Shown here: in pieces, positions 33,081-42,062 of the stretch
Numbering within the stretch: the stretch's first letter is position 1
Layout: the number at the start of each line of letters is the position of its first letter
Source: Actinacidiphila paucisporea
GTDB taxonomy: Bacteria > Actinomycetota > Actinomycetes > Streptomycetales > Streptomycetaceae
NCBI RefSeq assembly: GCF_900142575.1
Contig: NZ_FRBI01000018.1
Span: forward strand, 1-64,000
Direction of reading: 5' to 3'
Length of the DNA: 64,000 nt
Notes under the pieces: generated by a model
Databases searched by the model: none
What the model was told of the DNA's origin: nothing
The model's input: the letters and a program-made list of their open reading frames with translations, nothing else
Made by a program: the position numbers and the translations under genes

Positions 33081-33455
33081 TCACACCTCCAGGTCGGCCT
33101 CGATGGACTTGAGCTGGTGCCTGGCCATCGCCAGATTCGCCCGGCCGCGGTCGAGCGCCAGGTAGAGGAACAGGCCGCTCTTGCCGCGGCCGCGCAGCAG
33201 TCGGATCAGGTGGTACTGCCCGCTCAGGGTGATCAGGATGTCCTCGATCTCGTCCTTGAGGCCGAGCATCTCCATCGTGCGGGCCTTGGCCCGGACGACG
33301 TCGGTGTTGCCGGCGGCGGCCACGGACAGGTCGAGGTCCTTGCCGCCGCCGAGGGTGCCCAGCGCCATGCCGCTGGTGTAGTCGACGAGCGCGACGCCGA
33401 TGACGCCCTCGATGGAGGTCATCGCGTCCTTGAGCGCGGTTTCGGAGTTGGCCAT
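33081..33455 (-). CDS. Roadblock/LC7-domain protein (third in cluster)
   Basis: A 124-residue cytoplasmic single-domain Roadblock/LC7 protein (MANSETALKDAMTSIEGVIG ... GLFLYLALDRGRANLAMARH). The family regulates small Ras-like GTPases in bacteria (MglB type), and in Streptomyces it occurs as the second member of conservons. It resembles the protein at 34788-35174: both share HL(I/L)R(L/F)L...FLYL.LDR..(A/G)NLA.A near the end, so they are paralogues. ATG 33455 is preferred because the domain starts there; the frame is open to 33566. No GTPase gene is adjacent. Confidence 0.72.
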   Translation of the reverse strand: MANSETALKDAMTSIEGVIGVALVDYTSGMALGTLGGGKDLDLSVAAAGNTDVVRAKARTMEMLGLKDEIEDILITLSGQYHLIRLLRGRGKSGLFLYLALDRGRANLAMARHQLKSIEADLEV

Positions 33456-33562
33456 GATCTTCGTGCTTCCCTTCGACGGTGTGTGCTGTGCTGTCGGGTT
33501 CTTCGTGGGGTCCTGGGCACGGGGCCTGGCCCGGGTGCCGCGGGGCCGGGGCGGCTGGTCGG

Positions 33563-33964
33563 TCACGGCGCACCGCCGCCTTCCGGCACGGTGGGGACGC
33601 CGTCGAGCAGGTCCGCCAGCCGGGCGCTGCTGCGGCGGGCCTCCAGGTGCAGCCGGCCGACGTTGGCGCGCGGCCCGGCGATGACCGCGATCACCGCCTC
33701 ACGCCCGGCCGCGTGCAGCGCGACGAAGCCGGTCTCGCTGCGGACCAGCAGTTCGCGCAGCGAGTGCTGCCCCGCGCCGTCGGTGAGCCGCAGGGCCACG
33801 CCCAGGGCGGCGGCGGTCAGCGCCGCGAAGCCTTCGGCCTGCACTCCGGGCGCGTCCGCGGCCAGCAGCAGGCCGTCGGCGGTCGCCGCGAGCGCCCCGG
33901 TCGCCTCCGGCAACCGCGCCCGCAGCCCTTCCAACTCGGTACGTATAGCGGCTTCGTGCACCAT
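33563..33964 (-). CDS. Roadblock/LC7-domain protein (second in cluster)
   Basis: A 133-residue Roadblock/LC7 protein of the classical type: helix RTELEGLRARLPEATGALAATADGLLLAADAPG, then FAALTAAALGVALRLTDGAG, LRELLVRSETGFVALHAAG and AVIAVIAGPRANVGRLHLEARR. That order matches the conservon CvnB type more closely than its two neighbours do. ATG 33964 has an excellent GGAGGAGG site. It is 47 bases after the DUF4388-like gene and 107 bases before the next Roadblock gene. Confidence 0.75.
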   Translation of the reverse strand: MVHEAAIRTELEGLRARLPEATGALAATADGLLLAADAPGVQAEGFAALTAAALGVALRLTDGAGQHSLRELLVRSETGFVALHAAGREAVIAVIAGPRANVGRLHLEARRSSARLADLLDGVPTVPEGGGAP

Positions 33965-34011
33965 CGACCTCCTCCGCTCGGCACGCAGGGCGTGCCGCTG
34001 CAACGCCCGCT

Positions 34012-34791
34012 TCACAACCGCTCCAGCGCGACCCGCAGCCGGCGCAGCAGCGCCGCGTCCGGGTCGTCGCCGATGTTCTGGAACCAGGCCGGCGCCCGCG
34101 CCGGCGCCCGCGTGCCGCCGCGCGGGGTCTCGACGAGCCCGAGCGCCGCCAGCCGCCGTACGTCGAGCAGCGCGTGGAAGGCCGGCCGGCCCAGGAGTGC
34201 CGCGATCGCCGACGGGGTGCGCACGCCGTCCGCGAGGTCGAGGACCGCGGCCTGCCGGCGCGGCACGAAGGGCGGCCACGCCGCGGGCCGCAGCGCGGCC
34301 CTGGCCACCGTCACCGGCGCCGCGTCCAGCCGCGGGTGCGGCCACAGCGAGTCGAGCAGCAGCCGGCGCCGCCGGGTCTCGTACTCCACCCTGGCCACCG
34401 GGACACCGCCCAGCGAGCCGAACCAGTGCCGCACCCCGTGCCGGAACCGGGTCGGGCCCGCGGCGGGTAACAGCACGAAGTAGGCCGCGTCGTACAGCGC
34501 GCCGAGCCGGCTGATCTCCAACTCGCCCGCCGCCAGCCTGCGGTGCTCGATCAGCCAGCGGCCGGTCGCGCAGGCGGCGCCCGCGGCGGCCACCGCCTCC
34601 TGCCAGGTCTCCGGTGAGAGCCGGCCGCCCGCGGTCAGCAGCACCTCGATGCCGGGCGCCGCCGGGCTCTCGGCGTGCACCACCTCGCCGTCGGCGAGGT
34701 AGAGCGCGCCGGTGTCCCGCAGCAGCACACCGGTGGCGCGCTGCTCCGCGAGCCGGAACAGCATGGGGGAGTGGCCGTCCGCCGCGCTCAC
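34012..34791 (-). CDS. DUF4388-like protein
   Basis: A 259-residue soluble protein. Its N-terminal 45 residues (MLFRLAEQRATGVLLRDTG, LYLADGEVVHAES, GIEVLL) have the pattern of DUF4388/PATAN-type domains, which occur with response regulators and small-GTPase regulators. The remainder contains a probable winged-helix segment (LADGVRTPSAIAALLGRPAF, LAALGLVETPRGG, about 185-230). Function unknown. GTG 34791 overlaps the stop of the preceding Roadblock gene by four bases (GTGA), indicating translational coupling and a joint role. Confidence 0.6.
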   Translation of the reverse strand: MSAADGHSPMLFRLAEQRATGVLLRDTGALYLADGEVVHAESPAAPGIEVLLTAGGRLSPETWQEAVAAAGAACATGRWLIEHRRLAAGELEISRLGALYDAAYFVLLPAAGPTRFRHGVRHWFGSLGGVPVARVEYETRRRRLLLDSLWPHPRLDAAPVTVARAALRPAAWPPFVPRRQAAVLDLADGVRTPSAIAALLGRPAFHALLDVRRLAALGLVETPRGGTRAPARAPAWFQNIGDDPDAALLRRLRVALERL

Positions 34792-35174
34792 AGCAGGACC
34801 AGCCCTTCGGCGAGTTCGCGCAGGCCCCGCAGCGCCAGCGCGAGGTTGCCCTGGTCCCGGTCGAGCCACAGGTAGAGGAACACCCCGCCCTCGTAGGGTG
34901 CTTCGAGGAAGCGCAGCAGGTGGTAGCCGGTGCCGGTGACCACCATCGCCTCCTCGGCCGCGATTCCCGTGCCGCGGTGGCCCGCGGTGAAGACCGGGTG
35001 CTCGGCGGTCGCCCTGGCGTAGGCCGCGGTCTCGGCCGCGACCGCCTCGTGGTCGCCGCCCGCCGCCTCGCCGATCACGCCGAGCGCCAGCCCGCTGACC
35101 CATTCCACCAGGGCGGCACCGCGTGCCCCGGGCAGCGCCATCGCCCGCAGCAGGCACTCGTCGATCCCGGACAC
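34788..35174 (-). CDS. Roadblock/LC7-domain protein (first in cluster)
   Basis: A 128-residue Roadblock/LC7 protein (ALVEWVSGLALGVIGEAAGG ... YHLLRFLEAPYEGGVFLYLWL). It is paralogous to the protein at 33081-33455 and opens a four-gene minus-strand cluster. GTG 35174 is chosen with GGGGAG five bases upstream; the frame is open far upstream, but without domain-like sequence. The start of this operon faces a 158-base gap with no obvious operator. Confidence 0.7.
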   Translation of the reverse strand: MSGIDECLLRAMALPGARGAALVEWVSGLALGVIGEAAGGDHEAVAAETAAYARATAEHPVFTAGHRGTGIAAEEAMVVTGTGYHLLRFLEAPYEGGVFLYLWLDRDQGNLALALRGLRELAEGLVLL

Positions 35175-35332
35175 ACCGCTCCCCTCGATCCACGCGCCGC
35201 GCGGCCGCCCCGGCTCAGGCGGTGACGAGCAAGTTACGCTGCGTGCCATCCGTTTCGGGGAGTTCTGGCATTTTCCTGCGGTACATGCGGGCGGTTGGCC
35301 TAAGATGCCCGCCACGCGCCCTGTGGGGGCCG

Positions 35333-35971
35333 CTACTTGCGGGCCGACAGCGTGGCGACGCCGAGGTCGAAGAGACCGTCGAGCACCAGGTCGACACCGA
35401 CCGCGGCGAGCAGCAGCCCGATCAGCCGGGCGCCCAGCTCCACGACGGCGGTGTGGGTCCGCTGCAGCAGGCCGCCGAGCAGCAGGACGCAGACCAGGTC
35501 CACCGCGATGACCGAGATGAAGGCCGCGACGACGGTGCCGCGCCAGCTCCAGTCGTCGCGCTCCGCCGCCTCGATCAGCACCGCCGTCATGGCCAGCGGG
35601 CTGACCACGTACGGCACCAGCAACTCCCGCAGCCCGCTGGTGATGTCGGGTCCGTCCTCGCCCTGCGCCTCGGTCCCGATGTGCAGGCCGAGCACCAGGC
35701 CGATGGCGTAGAGGAAGAAGATGATCCCGCCGGCCAGCGCCAGCGCGGGGGTCGAGATGTGGAACAGTTCGAGCAGCCAGGGCGAGAGGAAACCGGTGGC
35801 CACCCCGATGACCACCGCGCCGGCCGACGAGATCAGCGCGATGGTGCGCAGGTCCCCGCGCGGGTGGTGCTGCGCGAGCCCGGCGAAGGCCAGCAGCACC
35901 TTCGGCGGCCCGATCACGGAGAAGAACGTGATGAATGCGGCGGAGTACGTCAGGGTGATCATAACGGGCAT
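35333..35971 (-). CDS. MarC-family membrane protein
   Basis: A 212-residue integral membrane protein with six hydrophobic segments and the family hallmarks FFSVIGPPKVLLAFAGL near the start, GGIIFFLYAIG in the third segment, PYVVSPLAMTAVLIEA (the usual P-x-A-x-P-G-A region, modified) and LGARLIGLLLAAVGVDLVLDGL at the end. MarC proteins have no established substrate. ATG 35971 is given; a second ATG at 35962 is also possible. It is divergent from the MFS exporter gene 112 bases away. Confidence 0.82.
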   Translation of the reverse strand: MPVMITLTYSAAFITFFSVIGPPKVLLAFAGLAQHHPRGDLRTIALISSAGAVVIGVATGFLSPWLLELFHISTPALALAGGIIFFLYAIGLVLGLHIGTEAQGEDGPDITSGLRELLVPYVVSPLAMTAVLIEAAERDDWSWRGTVVAAFISVIAVDLVCVLLLGGLLQRTHTAVVELGARLIGLLLAAVGVDLVLDGLFDLGVATLSARK

Positions 35972-36083
35972 GATGCGCAGTTCCCGGCCGTGGGACGGGT
36001 ATTGACGCCCGCCGGGTCGGCGCTTTCCGGCATCCCGCAGTATCGTTGCCCAGGGCAAGCAAGGATCCGGAGAAAGAGTCCCC

Positions 36084-37772
36084 ATGAGCGCCCAAGCAGA
36101 CGCCGCGCAGACCGGCACCGCCGCACCCCCGACGGGCTACACGCACCGGCAGATCATGATCATCCTGTCCGGACTGCTGCTGGGGATGTTCCTCGCCGCA
36201 CTGGACCAGACGGTGGTCTCCACCGCCATCTACAAGATCGGCGAGAGCCTCAACGGCCTGACGGCGCAGGCCTGGGTGACCACGTCCTTCCTGATCACCT
36301 CGACCATCGCCACGCCGCTGTACGGCAAGCTGTCCGACCAGTACGGCCGCAAGCCCTTCTTCCTCTTCGCGATCTCGGTCTTCGTCGTCGGATCCGCGCT
36401 GTGCATGCTCTCCACCTCGATGTACATGCTGGCCGGCTTCCGCGCCTTCCAGGGCATAGGCGCCGGCGGCCTGTTCTCGCTGGCCTTCGCGATCATCGGC
36501 GACATCATCCCGCCCCGCGAACGCGCCAAGTACCAGGGCTACTTCATGGCCGTCTTCGGCACCTCCAGCGTGCTCGGCCCGGTCATCGGCGGCGCGCTCG
36601 CCGGCCAGGACTCGCTGCTGGGCATCGACGGCTGGCGGTGGATCTTCCTGGTCAACGTGCCGATCGGCGTCCTGGCGCTGATCGTGGTGGCCAAGGTGCT
36701 GCACGTCAAGCAGGACCGCCGCCCCCACAAGGTGGACTCGCTCGGCGCGCTCGCGCTGATCGTCGCCCTGGTGCCGCTGCTGATCGTCGCCGAGCAGGGC
36801 CGCGAGTGGGGCTGGGGCAGCGGCACCGCGCTGCTGTGTTACGTCGTCGGCGCGGTCGGTGTCGTCTGCTTCCTGTTCGCCGAGCGCAGGGCCGGTGACG
36901 AGGCGCTGCTGCCGCTGCGGCTGTTCCGCAACGGCGTCTTCGCGCTGGGTTCCGCCCAGTCCGCGATCATCGGCATCGGGATGTTCGGCGGCATCACCCT
37001 CATCCCGCTCTACCTCCAGCTGGTCAAGGGCAACTCGCCCACCAAGGCGGGCCTGCTGACGCTGCCCCTGGTGCTCGGCATCATGGTGCTGTCGATGGTC
37101 TCCGGCCTGATCACCTCGCGCACCGGCCGCTACAAGATCTTCCCGATCATCGGCTGCGCGCTGCTGGTCGCCGGCATGCTGATGTTCTGGCAGATGGACG
37201 CCGACAGCAACCTGCCGTACGTCGACGCCGCCATGTTCGTGGTCGGCGCCGGGCTCGGGCTGAACTTCCAGACCATCGTGCTGGCCATGCAGAACGCCGT
37301 ACCGCCGCAGGACATCGGCGTGGCCACCTCGTCGACCACCTTCTTCCGGCAGATGGGCGGCACGCTCGGCGTCGCCGTCTTCCTGTCCATCGTCTACTCG
37401 GTGGTCGGCGGCCGGATCAGCTCGGCCTACGCCGACGCGCGCGGCAGCGCCGCCTTCGACAAGGCCGCGGCCGCGCACCCCGACCAGCTCAGGATGCTCA
37501 CCTCCGGCGGCTCGGGAAGCCTCAACGACACGTCATTCCTCAACCACATCGACCCGGCGCTCGGCCACCCCTTCAAGGTCGGCTTCACCGGTGCCATCAA
37601 CGTGGCCTTCCTGGTCGGCGCCGGCGTCCTGGTGATCGCGCTGGTGCTGTCCACGCTGCTCAAGGAGGTGCCGCTGCGGACCACGGCGGCCGCCTTCGCC
37701 GACCAGGACGAGGAGCAGCCCGCGGCGGGGAAGGCCGCGGGCGGCGGTCCGGCCGGCGGTCCGGTGGCGTAG
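36084..37772 (+). CDS. MFS drug exporter, DHA2 (14-helix) family
   Basis: A 562-residue EmrB/QacA-type proton antiporter. Seen: GLLLGMFLAALDQTVVSTAIYKI in helix 1 (motif D1 LDxTVVxxAL-like), GKLSDQYGRKPFFL (motif A), GIGAGGLFSLAFAIIGDIIPPRER, PVIGGALAG (motif C region) and WIFLVNVPIGV. About 14 helices with a hydrophilic loop near 460-520 and a Glu/Gly-rich cytoplasmic tail. Start ATG 36084 follows GGAG. No regulator is adjacent; the universal stress gene is 18 bases downstream and may be co-transcribed. Confidence 0.92.
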   Translation: MSAQADAAQTGTAAPPTGYTHRQIMIILSGLLLGMFLAALDQTVVSTAIYKIGESLNGLTAQAWVTTSFLITSTIATPLYGKLSDQYGRKPFFLFAISVFVVGSALCMLSTSMYMLAGFRAFQGIGAGGLFSLAFAIIGDIIPPRERAKYQGYFMAVFGTSSVLGPVIGGALAGQDSLLGIDGWRWIFLVNVPIGVLALIVVAKVLHVKQDRRPHKVDSLGALALIVALVPLLIVAEQGREWGWGSGTALLCYVVGAVGVVCFLFAERRAGDEALLPLRLFRNGVFALGSAQSAIIGIGMFGGITLIPLYLQLVKGNSPTKAGLLTLPLVLGIMVLSMVSGLITSRTGRYKIFPIIGCALLVAGMLMFWQMDADSNLPYVDAAMFVVGAGLGLNFQTIVLAMQNAVPPQDIGVATSSTTFFRQMGGTLGVAVFLSIVYSVVGGRISSAYADARGSAAFDKAAAAHPDQLRMLTSGGSGSLNDTSFLNHIDPALGHPFKVGFTGAINVAFLVGAGVLVIALVLSTLLKEVPLRTTAAAFADQDEEQPAAGKAAGGGPAGGPVA

Positions 37773-37790
37773 CGCCGGCACGGCAAGGCC

Positions 37791-38252
37791 GTGGGTTTCG
37801 ATCGGGCCGCCGCCCCGCGGGGCGGCGGCCGTGTCGTGGTGGTCGGACTGGACGACTCCGACTCCTCGTGGCGGGCCGCCGCCTACGCCGTCGGTCTCGC
37901 CCGCCGGCAGGACGCGCTGCTGGTGATGGTCCACGTGCTGCCGGTGCACACCACCGCGATGCTCGCCGGCCTGTCCTGGATGCTCGCCGCGGACGACCTG
38001 GCGCTCGCCGAGCGGCTGCGGCACCGGGTGGCGAGCGGGCTGGCCGGCACGGTCGGCCTGCCGGCCCCGCGGTGGGAGTTCCAGGTCCTGCGCGCCGCCG
38101 ACGTGGTGACCGGGCTGGCCGAGACCGCCGACGAGCTGCGGGCGGACACCGTGGTCGTCGGGGCGTCCAAGGGCCTGCGCCACCGGCTGTTCGGCTCGCC
38201 CGGGGTGCGGCTGGTCAGGACCGGGCGCTGGCCGGTGATCGTGGTGCCGTGA
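37791..38252 (+). CDS. universal stress protein (UspA) family
   Basis: A 153-residue single UspA domain: VVVVGLDDSDSSWRAAAYAVGLAR at the start, LVMVHVLPV strand 2, and a C-terminal VVVGASKGLRHRLFGS ... PVIVVP. The ATP-binding G-x2-G-x9-G-S/T loop is only partly kept (GASKGLRHRLFGSPG), so nucleotide binding is uncertain. GTG 37791 starts 18 bases after the MFS gene, suggesting an operon. A weak stem (38281-38300, seven pairs) lies after it. Confidence 0.82.
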   Translation: MGFDRAAAPRGGGRVVVVGLDDSDSSWRAAAYAVGLARRQDALLVMVHVLPVHTTAMLAGLSWMLAADDLALAERLRHRVASGLAGTVGLPAPRWEFQVLRAADVVTGLAETADELRADTVVVGASKGLRHRLFGSPGVRLVRTGRWPVIVVP

Positions 38253-38434
38253 GCGGGGGAGCAGGCCGGTGGCGGAAGGGCTGCCGGCCACCACCGGCAG
38301 GTGACCGGCAGTCAGCGCCCATGGCTGCCCGGAGTGACTCCTGTCGCTCCCGGTGACAGGTGGGGCCACGGTTGCTTCAATGCGGGTGGCGCCCGGCATG
38401 CGGCGCCGCCCGCCGACCGCCCGGAGCGTCCGCC

Positions 38435-40972
38435 GTGCAGATATCCCGTCGTGCCCTGATGTCGATCGTCCCGGCCGGCACCCTGCTGGCTCTGGCCGGG
38501 CAGACGCGCGCCGCCGCCGTACCCCCGGCCGGCACCGACCGGGACACGCTGCTCGGCAATGTCACCGCGATATTCTGCGGCACCCCGGAGTCCAACGCCC
38601 GCCCCGAGGTCGCGGGCAAGCTCGCCGCCCTCCAGGCCACCGCCACCGCCAGGCTCGCCGCGATGGACGCGGCCGGCACCGGCGAGCTCTTCCGCGGGCT
38701 CGGCCTCGGCACCAGCGACCCGCACCTGGCCGGCTCCTTCCAGTACCTGTACGAGATCGCGCTGGCCACCCGCGCCCCCGGCTCCGCCCTGCAGGGCGAC
38801 CCGGCCGTGCAGCAGCGCGTCATCGACGGTCTGACCTGGCTCTACGACGGCTACTACGGGGACCAGGCCGCCGGCTACTACGGCAACTGGTTCACCTGGG
38901 AGATCGGCATCTCGACCTACGCCGGCCGCACCCTGGTCCTGCTCGCCGACGTGCTCGCCCAGGCCGCACCCGACCTCACCGCCACCTACGTCGCCGCGAT
39001 GGACGCCTACCTGCGCAACGGCAAGGACGGCGACGTCGACCTCGACTCGCGCTTCCACACCGGCGCCAACCTCGCCGACATCACCACCAACCGCATCCTG
39101 CAGGGAGCCGCGCTCGGCGACGCCGCCCGTGTCACCAAGGCGGTCGCCGACCAGCTGACCGTCTACGCGACCGTCGACCCGTACGCCCCGCGGCACGGCG
39201 TCACCGACGGTTTCTACGCCGACGGCTCCTTCCTCCAGCACTCGTCGGTGGCCTACACCGGCTCGTACGGCACCGGGCTGCTCACCCGGGTGGTGCAGAC
39301 GGTCAAGATCCTCGACGGCACCGGCTACGCACCCGGCGACGGACGCCTGGTGGGAGCCGTCACCGGCTGGGTCGCCGACAGCTTCGCGCCGCTGATCGTC
39401 GAGGGCTGGATGTCCGAGATCGTCAAGGGCCGGGCGGTCTCCAGGACCGGCACCGGATACGCCGACGTCGCCGCCGTGGTCGAGGCCGTCGTGGACCTGT
39501 CCGGCTACGCGGCCGGCGACGCCGCCACCGCGCTGGCCGGCTACGCCAAGCACCTGCGCCAGGTCACGAAGGCCGCGCCCGACCCGGCCGGCTTCGTCTC
39601 CCCGGTCAGCGTCGCCCGCTACGCCGACCTGCTCGCCGACCCCGCGATCCCGGCCCGCGACATCAACCCCGCCGCCCTGCACAGCGCTTACCCCGCCATG
39701 GACCGCAGCGTCCACCGCCGCCCCGGGTGGACCTTCGCGCTGGCCCGCAGCTCCACCCGGATCAGCGGCTACGAGTACATGAGCGGCGAGAACCTGGCGC
39801 CGTGGTTCCAGGGCGCGGGCGCCCACTACCTGTACCTGTCGGGGCAGGACCAGACGCAGGCATTCGGCGTCGACTACTTCACCGCCGTCCCCCCGGACCG
39901 GCTGGCCGGCGTCATCGCCCCCGCCGAGACCCGGCTGACCGTCCCGGAGCTGTACGGCACCCAGTGGTACGACAACCCCGCCGCCGGCTTCACCTCCTCG
40001 TCCCAGTCGCAGAACACCTACGTCTACTTCCCGCGCGGCACCAACCCGCTGTCCGGCGGCGCCGTCCTCGGCCCGTACGGCGCCGCCGCGATGGTGCTGG
40101 CGCCCGACGCTGCCTGGGCCGCGAAGCAGGCCGGGCAGCTCCCCGCCGACTTCGTCGCCTACCGCGGCGCCGACGGCACCCGGTCGTGGTTCATGCTGGA
40201 CGACGAGATCGTGGTGCTCGCCGCCGGCGTCGGCGACAGCGCGGGGCGCGCGGTCACCACGACCGCCGACGCCAGGATCGCCGGCGCCGCCGACCCGGTC
40301 GCCCTCACCGGCGAGGTCCGCGGCGGCGCCCCCTGGTCGGGCACCGGCACCGCCCCGCTGGCCTGGCTGCGGTACGCCGACCCGGCCCAGGGCGCCGCCG
40401 TCGGCTACGTCCTGCTCGACCCGCGCCAGCCGCAGCCCACCGTCGCCCTGGACACCGTCACCCGCAGCCGCCGCGCGGTCCGGCTCACCAACCCCGACAC
40501 GCCGGTCACCAAGCAGGTCTTCACCCTGGCCTTCCACCAGGAGCCGGGCGCCGGGCACACCGCGCTGGCCTACGCCATCGTCCCCGGCGCCACCGAGCGG
40601 GCCCTGCGGTCGTACGCCCGCGGCCCGCTCGCCGTGCTCGCCAACACCACCGCCGTCCAGGCGGTCGGCCACCGCGGCCTCGGCCTGCTGGCCGCCAACA
40701 CCTTCACCGCCGGCTCCCACCGGGTCGACCGCCTCACCGTCGAGGGAACCGCCTCCGTCCTGCTGCGCGAGGCCCGCGACGGGACCGTCTCGCTCGCGGT
40801 GGCAGACCCGACCACCGGCCGCGCCACCGTGACGCTCCAGCTGCGCGGACGGCGCCTGCACCCGGTGGCCGCCGATCCGCGGCTGCGGTTCCGCTCCACC
40901 CCCGGCGGTACGACCGTCGAGGCGGACACCGCCGGGCTGTACGGCCGCAGCCTGACCGCCACCCTGCGCTGA
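38435..40972 (+). CDS. secreted polysaccharide lyase family 8 (hyaluronate/chondroitin/xanthan lyase type)
   Basis: An 845-residue exported lyase. The N-terminus QISRRALMSIVPAGTLLALAG is a Tat-like signal. An alpha/alpha-toroid domain (about 35-380) contains GNWFTWEIGIS and the active-site region FYADGSFLQHSS..YTGSYG, which holds the family His and Tyr, followed by the beta-sandwich domains (about 410-840; NGE-like SGENLAPWF, and a PGATERAL region). PL8 enzymes cleave uronate-containing polymers by beta-elimination; hyaluronan, chondroitin and xanthan are alternatives that cannot be separated here. GTG 38435 has GGAG upstream; the longer frame to 38360 lacks a signal-like start. Confidence 0.92.
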   Translation: MQISRRALMSIVPAGTLLALAGQTRAAAVPPAGTDRDTLLGNVTAIFCGTPESNARPEVAGKLAALQATATARLAAMDAAGTGELFRGLGLGTSDPHLAGSFQYLYEIALATRAPGSALQGDPAVQQRVIDGLTWLYDGYYGDQAAGYYGNWFTWEIGISTYAGRTLVLLADVLAQAAPDLTATYVAAMDAYLRNGKDGDVDLDSRFHTGANLADITTNRILQGAALGDAARVTKAVADQLTVYATVDPYAPRHGVTDGFYADGSFLQHSSVAYTGSYGTGLLTRVVQTVKILDGTGYAPGDGRLVGAVTGWVADSFAPLIVEGWMSEIVKGRAVSRTGTGYADVAAVVEAVVDLSGYAAGDAATALAGYAKHLRQVTKAAPDPAGFVSPVSVARYADLLADPAIPARDINPAALHSAYPAMDRSVHRRPGWTFALARSSTRISGYEYMSGENLAPWFQGAGAHYLYLSGQDQTQAFGVDYFTAVPPDRLAGVIAPAETRLTVPELYGTQWYDNPAAGFTSSSQSQNTYVYFPRGTNPLSGGAVLGPYGAAAMVLAPDAAWAAKQAGQLPADFVAYRGADGTRSWFMLDDEIVVLAAGVGDSAGRAVTTTADARIAGAADPVALTGEVRGGAPWSGTGTAPLAWLRYADPAQGAAVGYVLLDPRQPQPTVALDTVTRSRRAVRLTNPDTPVTKQVFTLAFHQEPGAGHTALAYAIVPGATERALRSYARGPLAVLANTTAVQAVGHRGLGLLAANTFTAGSHRVDRLTVEGTASVLLREARDGTVSLAVADPTTGRATVTLQLRGRRLHPVAADPRLRFRSTPGGTTVEADTAGLYGRSLTATLR

Positions 40973-40979
40973 CGGCGGG

Positions 40980-42062
40980 TCAGCGCCGCCGCAGCCGGGC
41001 GGGCAGGCGGGTGAGGCCGCCCGGCAGGGCGACGACAGTGGCGACGAAGAGGGCGCCCAGCAGGAACAGCGGCTGCGACAGCGGCACCCGCAGGAAGGAC
41101 GGCAGGCCCGAGACCGCCGGCGACCCGGCGAGGTCGCCGAGGCGGTGGTCGGCCCAGGTGTAGAGGACACCGCCGACCAGCGGCCCCCAGCGCGACCCGG
41201 AACCGCCCAGCACCACCATCACCAGCAGGGACAGCGTGAAGTCCGACGTCGTGGTCTGCGGTGTCGCCCCACCGGTCAGCAGCAGGTGCACGATCCCGCC
41301 GACCGCGGCCAGCGCACCGGCCAGCACGAAGGCGACCAGCTTGAAGCCGTACGGGCGCAGGCCGAGCACCTCCACCCGGCGCTCGTTCTCCTTGATGCCC
41401 TCCCAGACCCGGCCGGTGGGGGAGCGCACCGCCCAGTGCACCACCGCGAGGGTCAGCACCAGGTAGGCCAGCGCGATCCAGTAGAGGTTCGCGGTGTTCC
41501 CGATACCGGCAAGCGACGCCGGCAGCCGGTCCGCCGGGATGGCCCGGCCCTCCTCGCCGCCGGTGACACCGCCCGGGTCGCGCTCCACCAGGATCGATCC
41601 GGCCTGCGCGAAGGCCAGCGTGACCATGGAGAAGGCGATACCGCCGACCCGCAGCGCCACCGACCCCAGCGCCGCGGCCAGCGCGATGCCGCAGCACAGC
41701 CCGAGCACCGCAGCCACCGCGAACGGCAACCCGGCCTCCACCATGATCAGTTCGGTGGCGTAGCTGCCCGCGGCGAAATACAGCGCGTGCCCGAACGACA
41801 GCAGACCCGTACGCCCCAGCAGCAGGTCGTACCCGGTGGCGAGCGCCCCGAACACCAGGCACAGGGCCAGCAGTTGCAGGCTCCCGGCGCTGCCGATCGG
41901 GCCGTCGAGCAGCCCGGGCAGCGGCAGCGAGCTGTAGGGCGCCGCGAGCAGCGCGGCCAGCGCCACGGCCGGCCACCAGCGGCCGTAGCGGCGCAGTGAC
42001 CCGGCTGGCGCGGCCACGTCGCCGCCGGTCGCCGCCTCGCGGGCGGTCGTGGCGGTGGTCAT
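40980..42062 (-). CDS. branched-chain amino acid/amide ABC transporter permease LivM
   Basis: A 360-residue LivM-type permease with about ten helices; GRTGLLSFGHALYFAAGSYATELI, LRVGGIAFSMVTLAFAQ, RSPTGRVWEGIKENERRVEVLGL and GSGSRWGPLVGGVLYT are the family hallmarks. It is the last gene of the Liv operon. ATG 42062 overlaps the stop of livH by four bases (ATGA). Partner LivH, two ATPases and a lipoprotein are encoded immediately upstream. It converges with the PL8 gene (7 bases between stops). Confidence 0.92.
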   Translation of the reverse strand: MTTATTAREAATGGDVAAPAGSLRRYGRWWPAVALAALLAAPYSSLPLPGLLDGPIGSAGSLQLLALCLVFGALATGYDLLLGRTGLLSFGHALYFAAGSYATELIMVEAGLPFAVAAVLGLCCGIALAAALGSVALRVGGIAFSMVTLAFAQAGSILVERDPGGVTGGEEGRAIPADRLPASLAGIGNTANLYWIALAYLVLTLAVVHWAVRSPTGRVWEGIKENERRVEVLGLRPYGFKLVAFVLAGALAAVGGIVHLLLTGGATPQTTTSDFTLSLLVMVVLGGSGSRWGPLVGGVLYTWADHRLGDLAGSPAVSGLPSFLRVPLSQPLFLLGALFVATVVALPGGLTRLPARLRRR

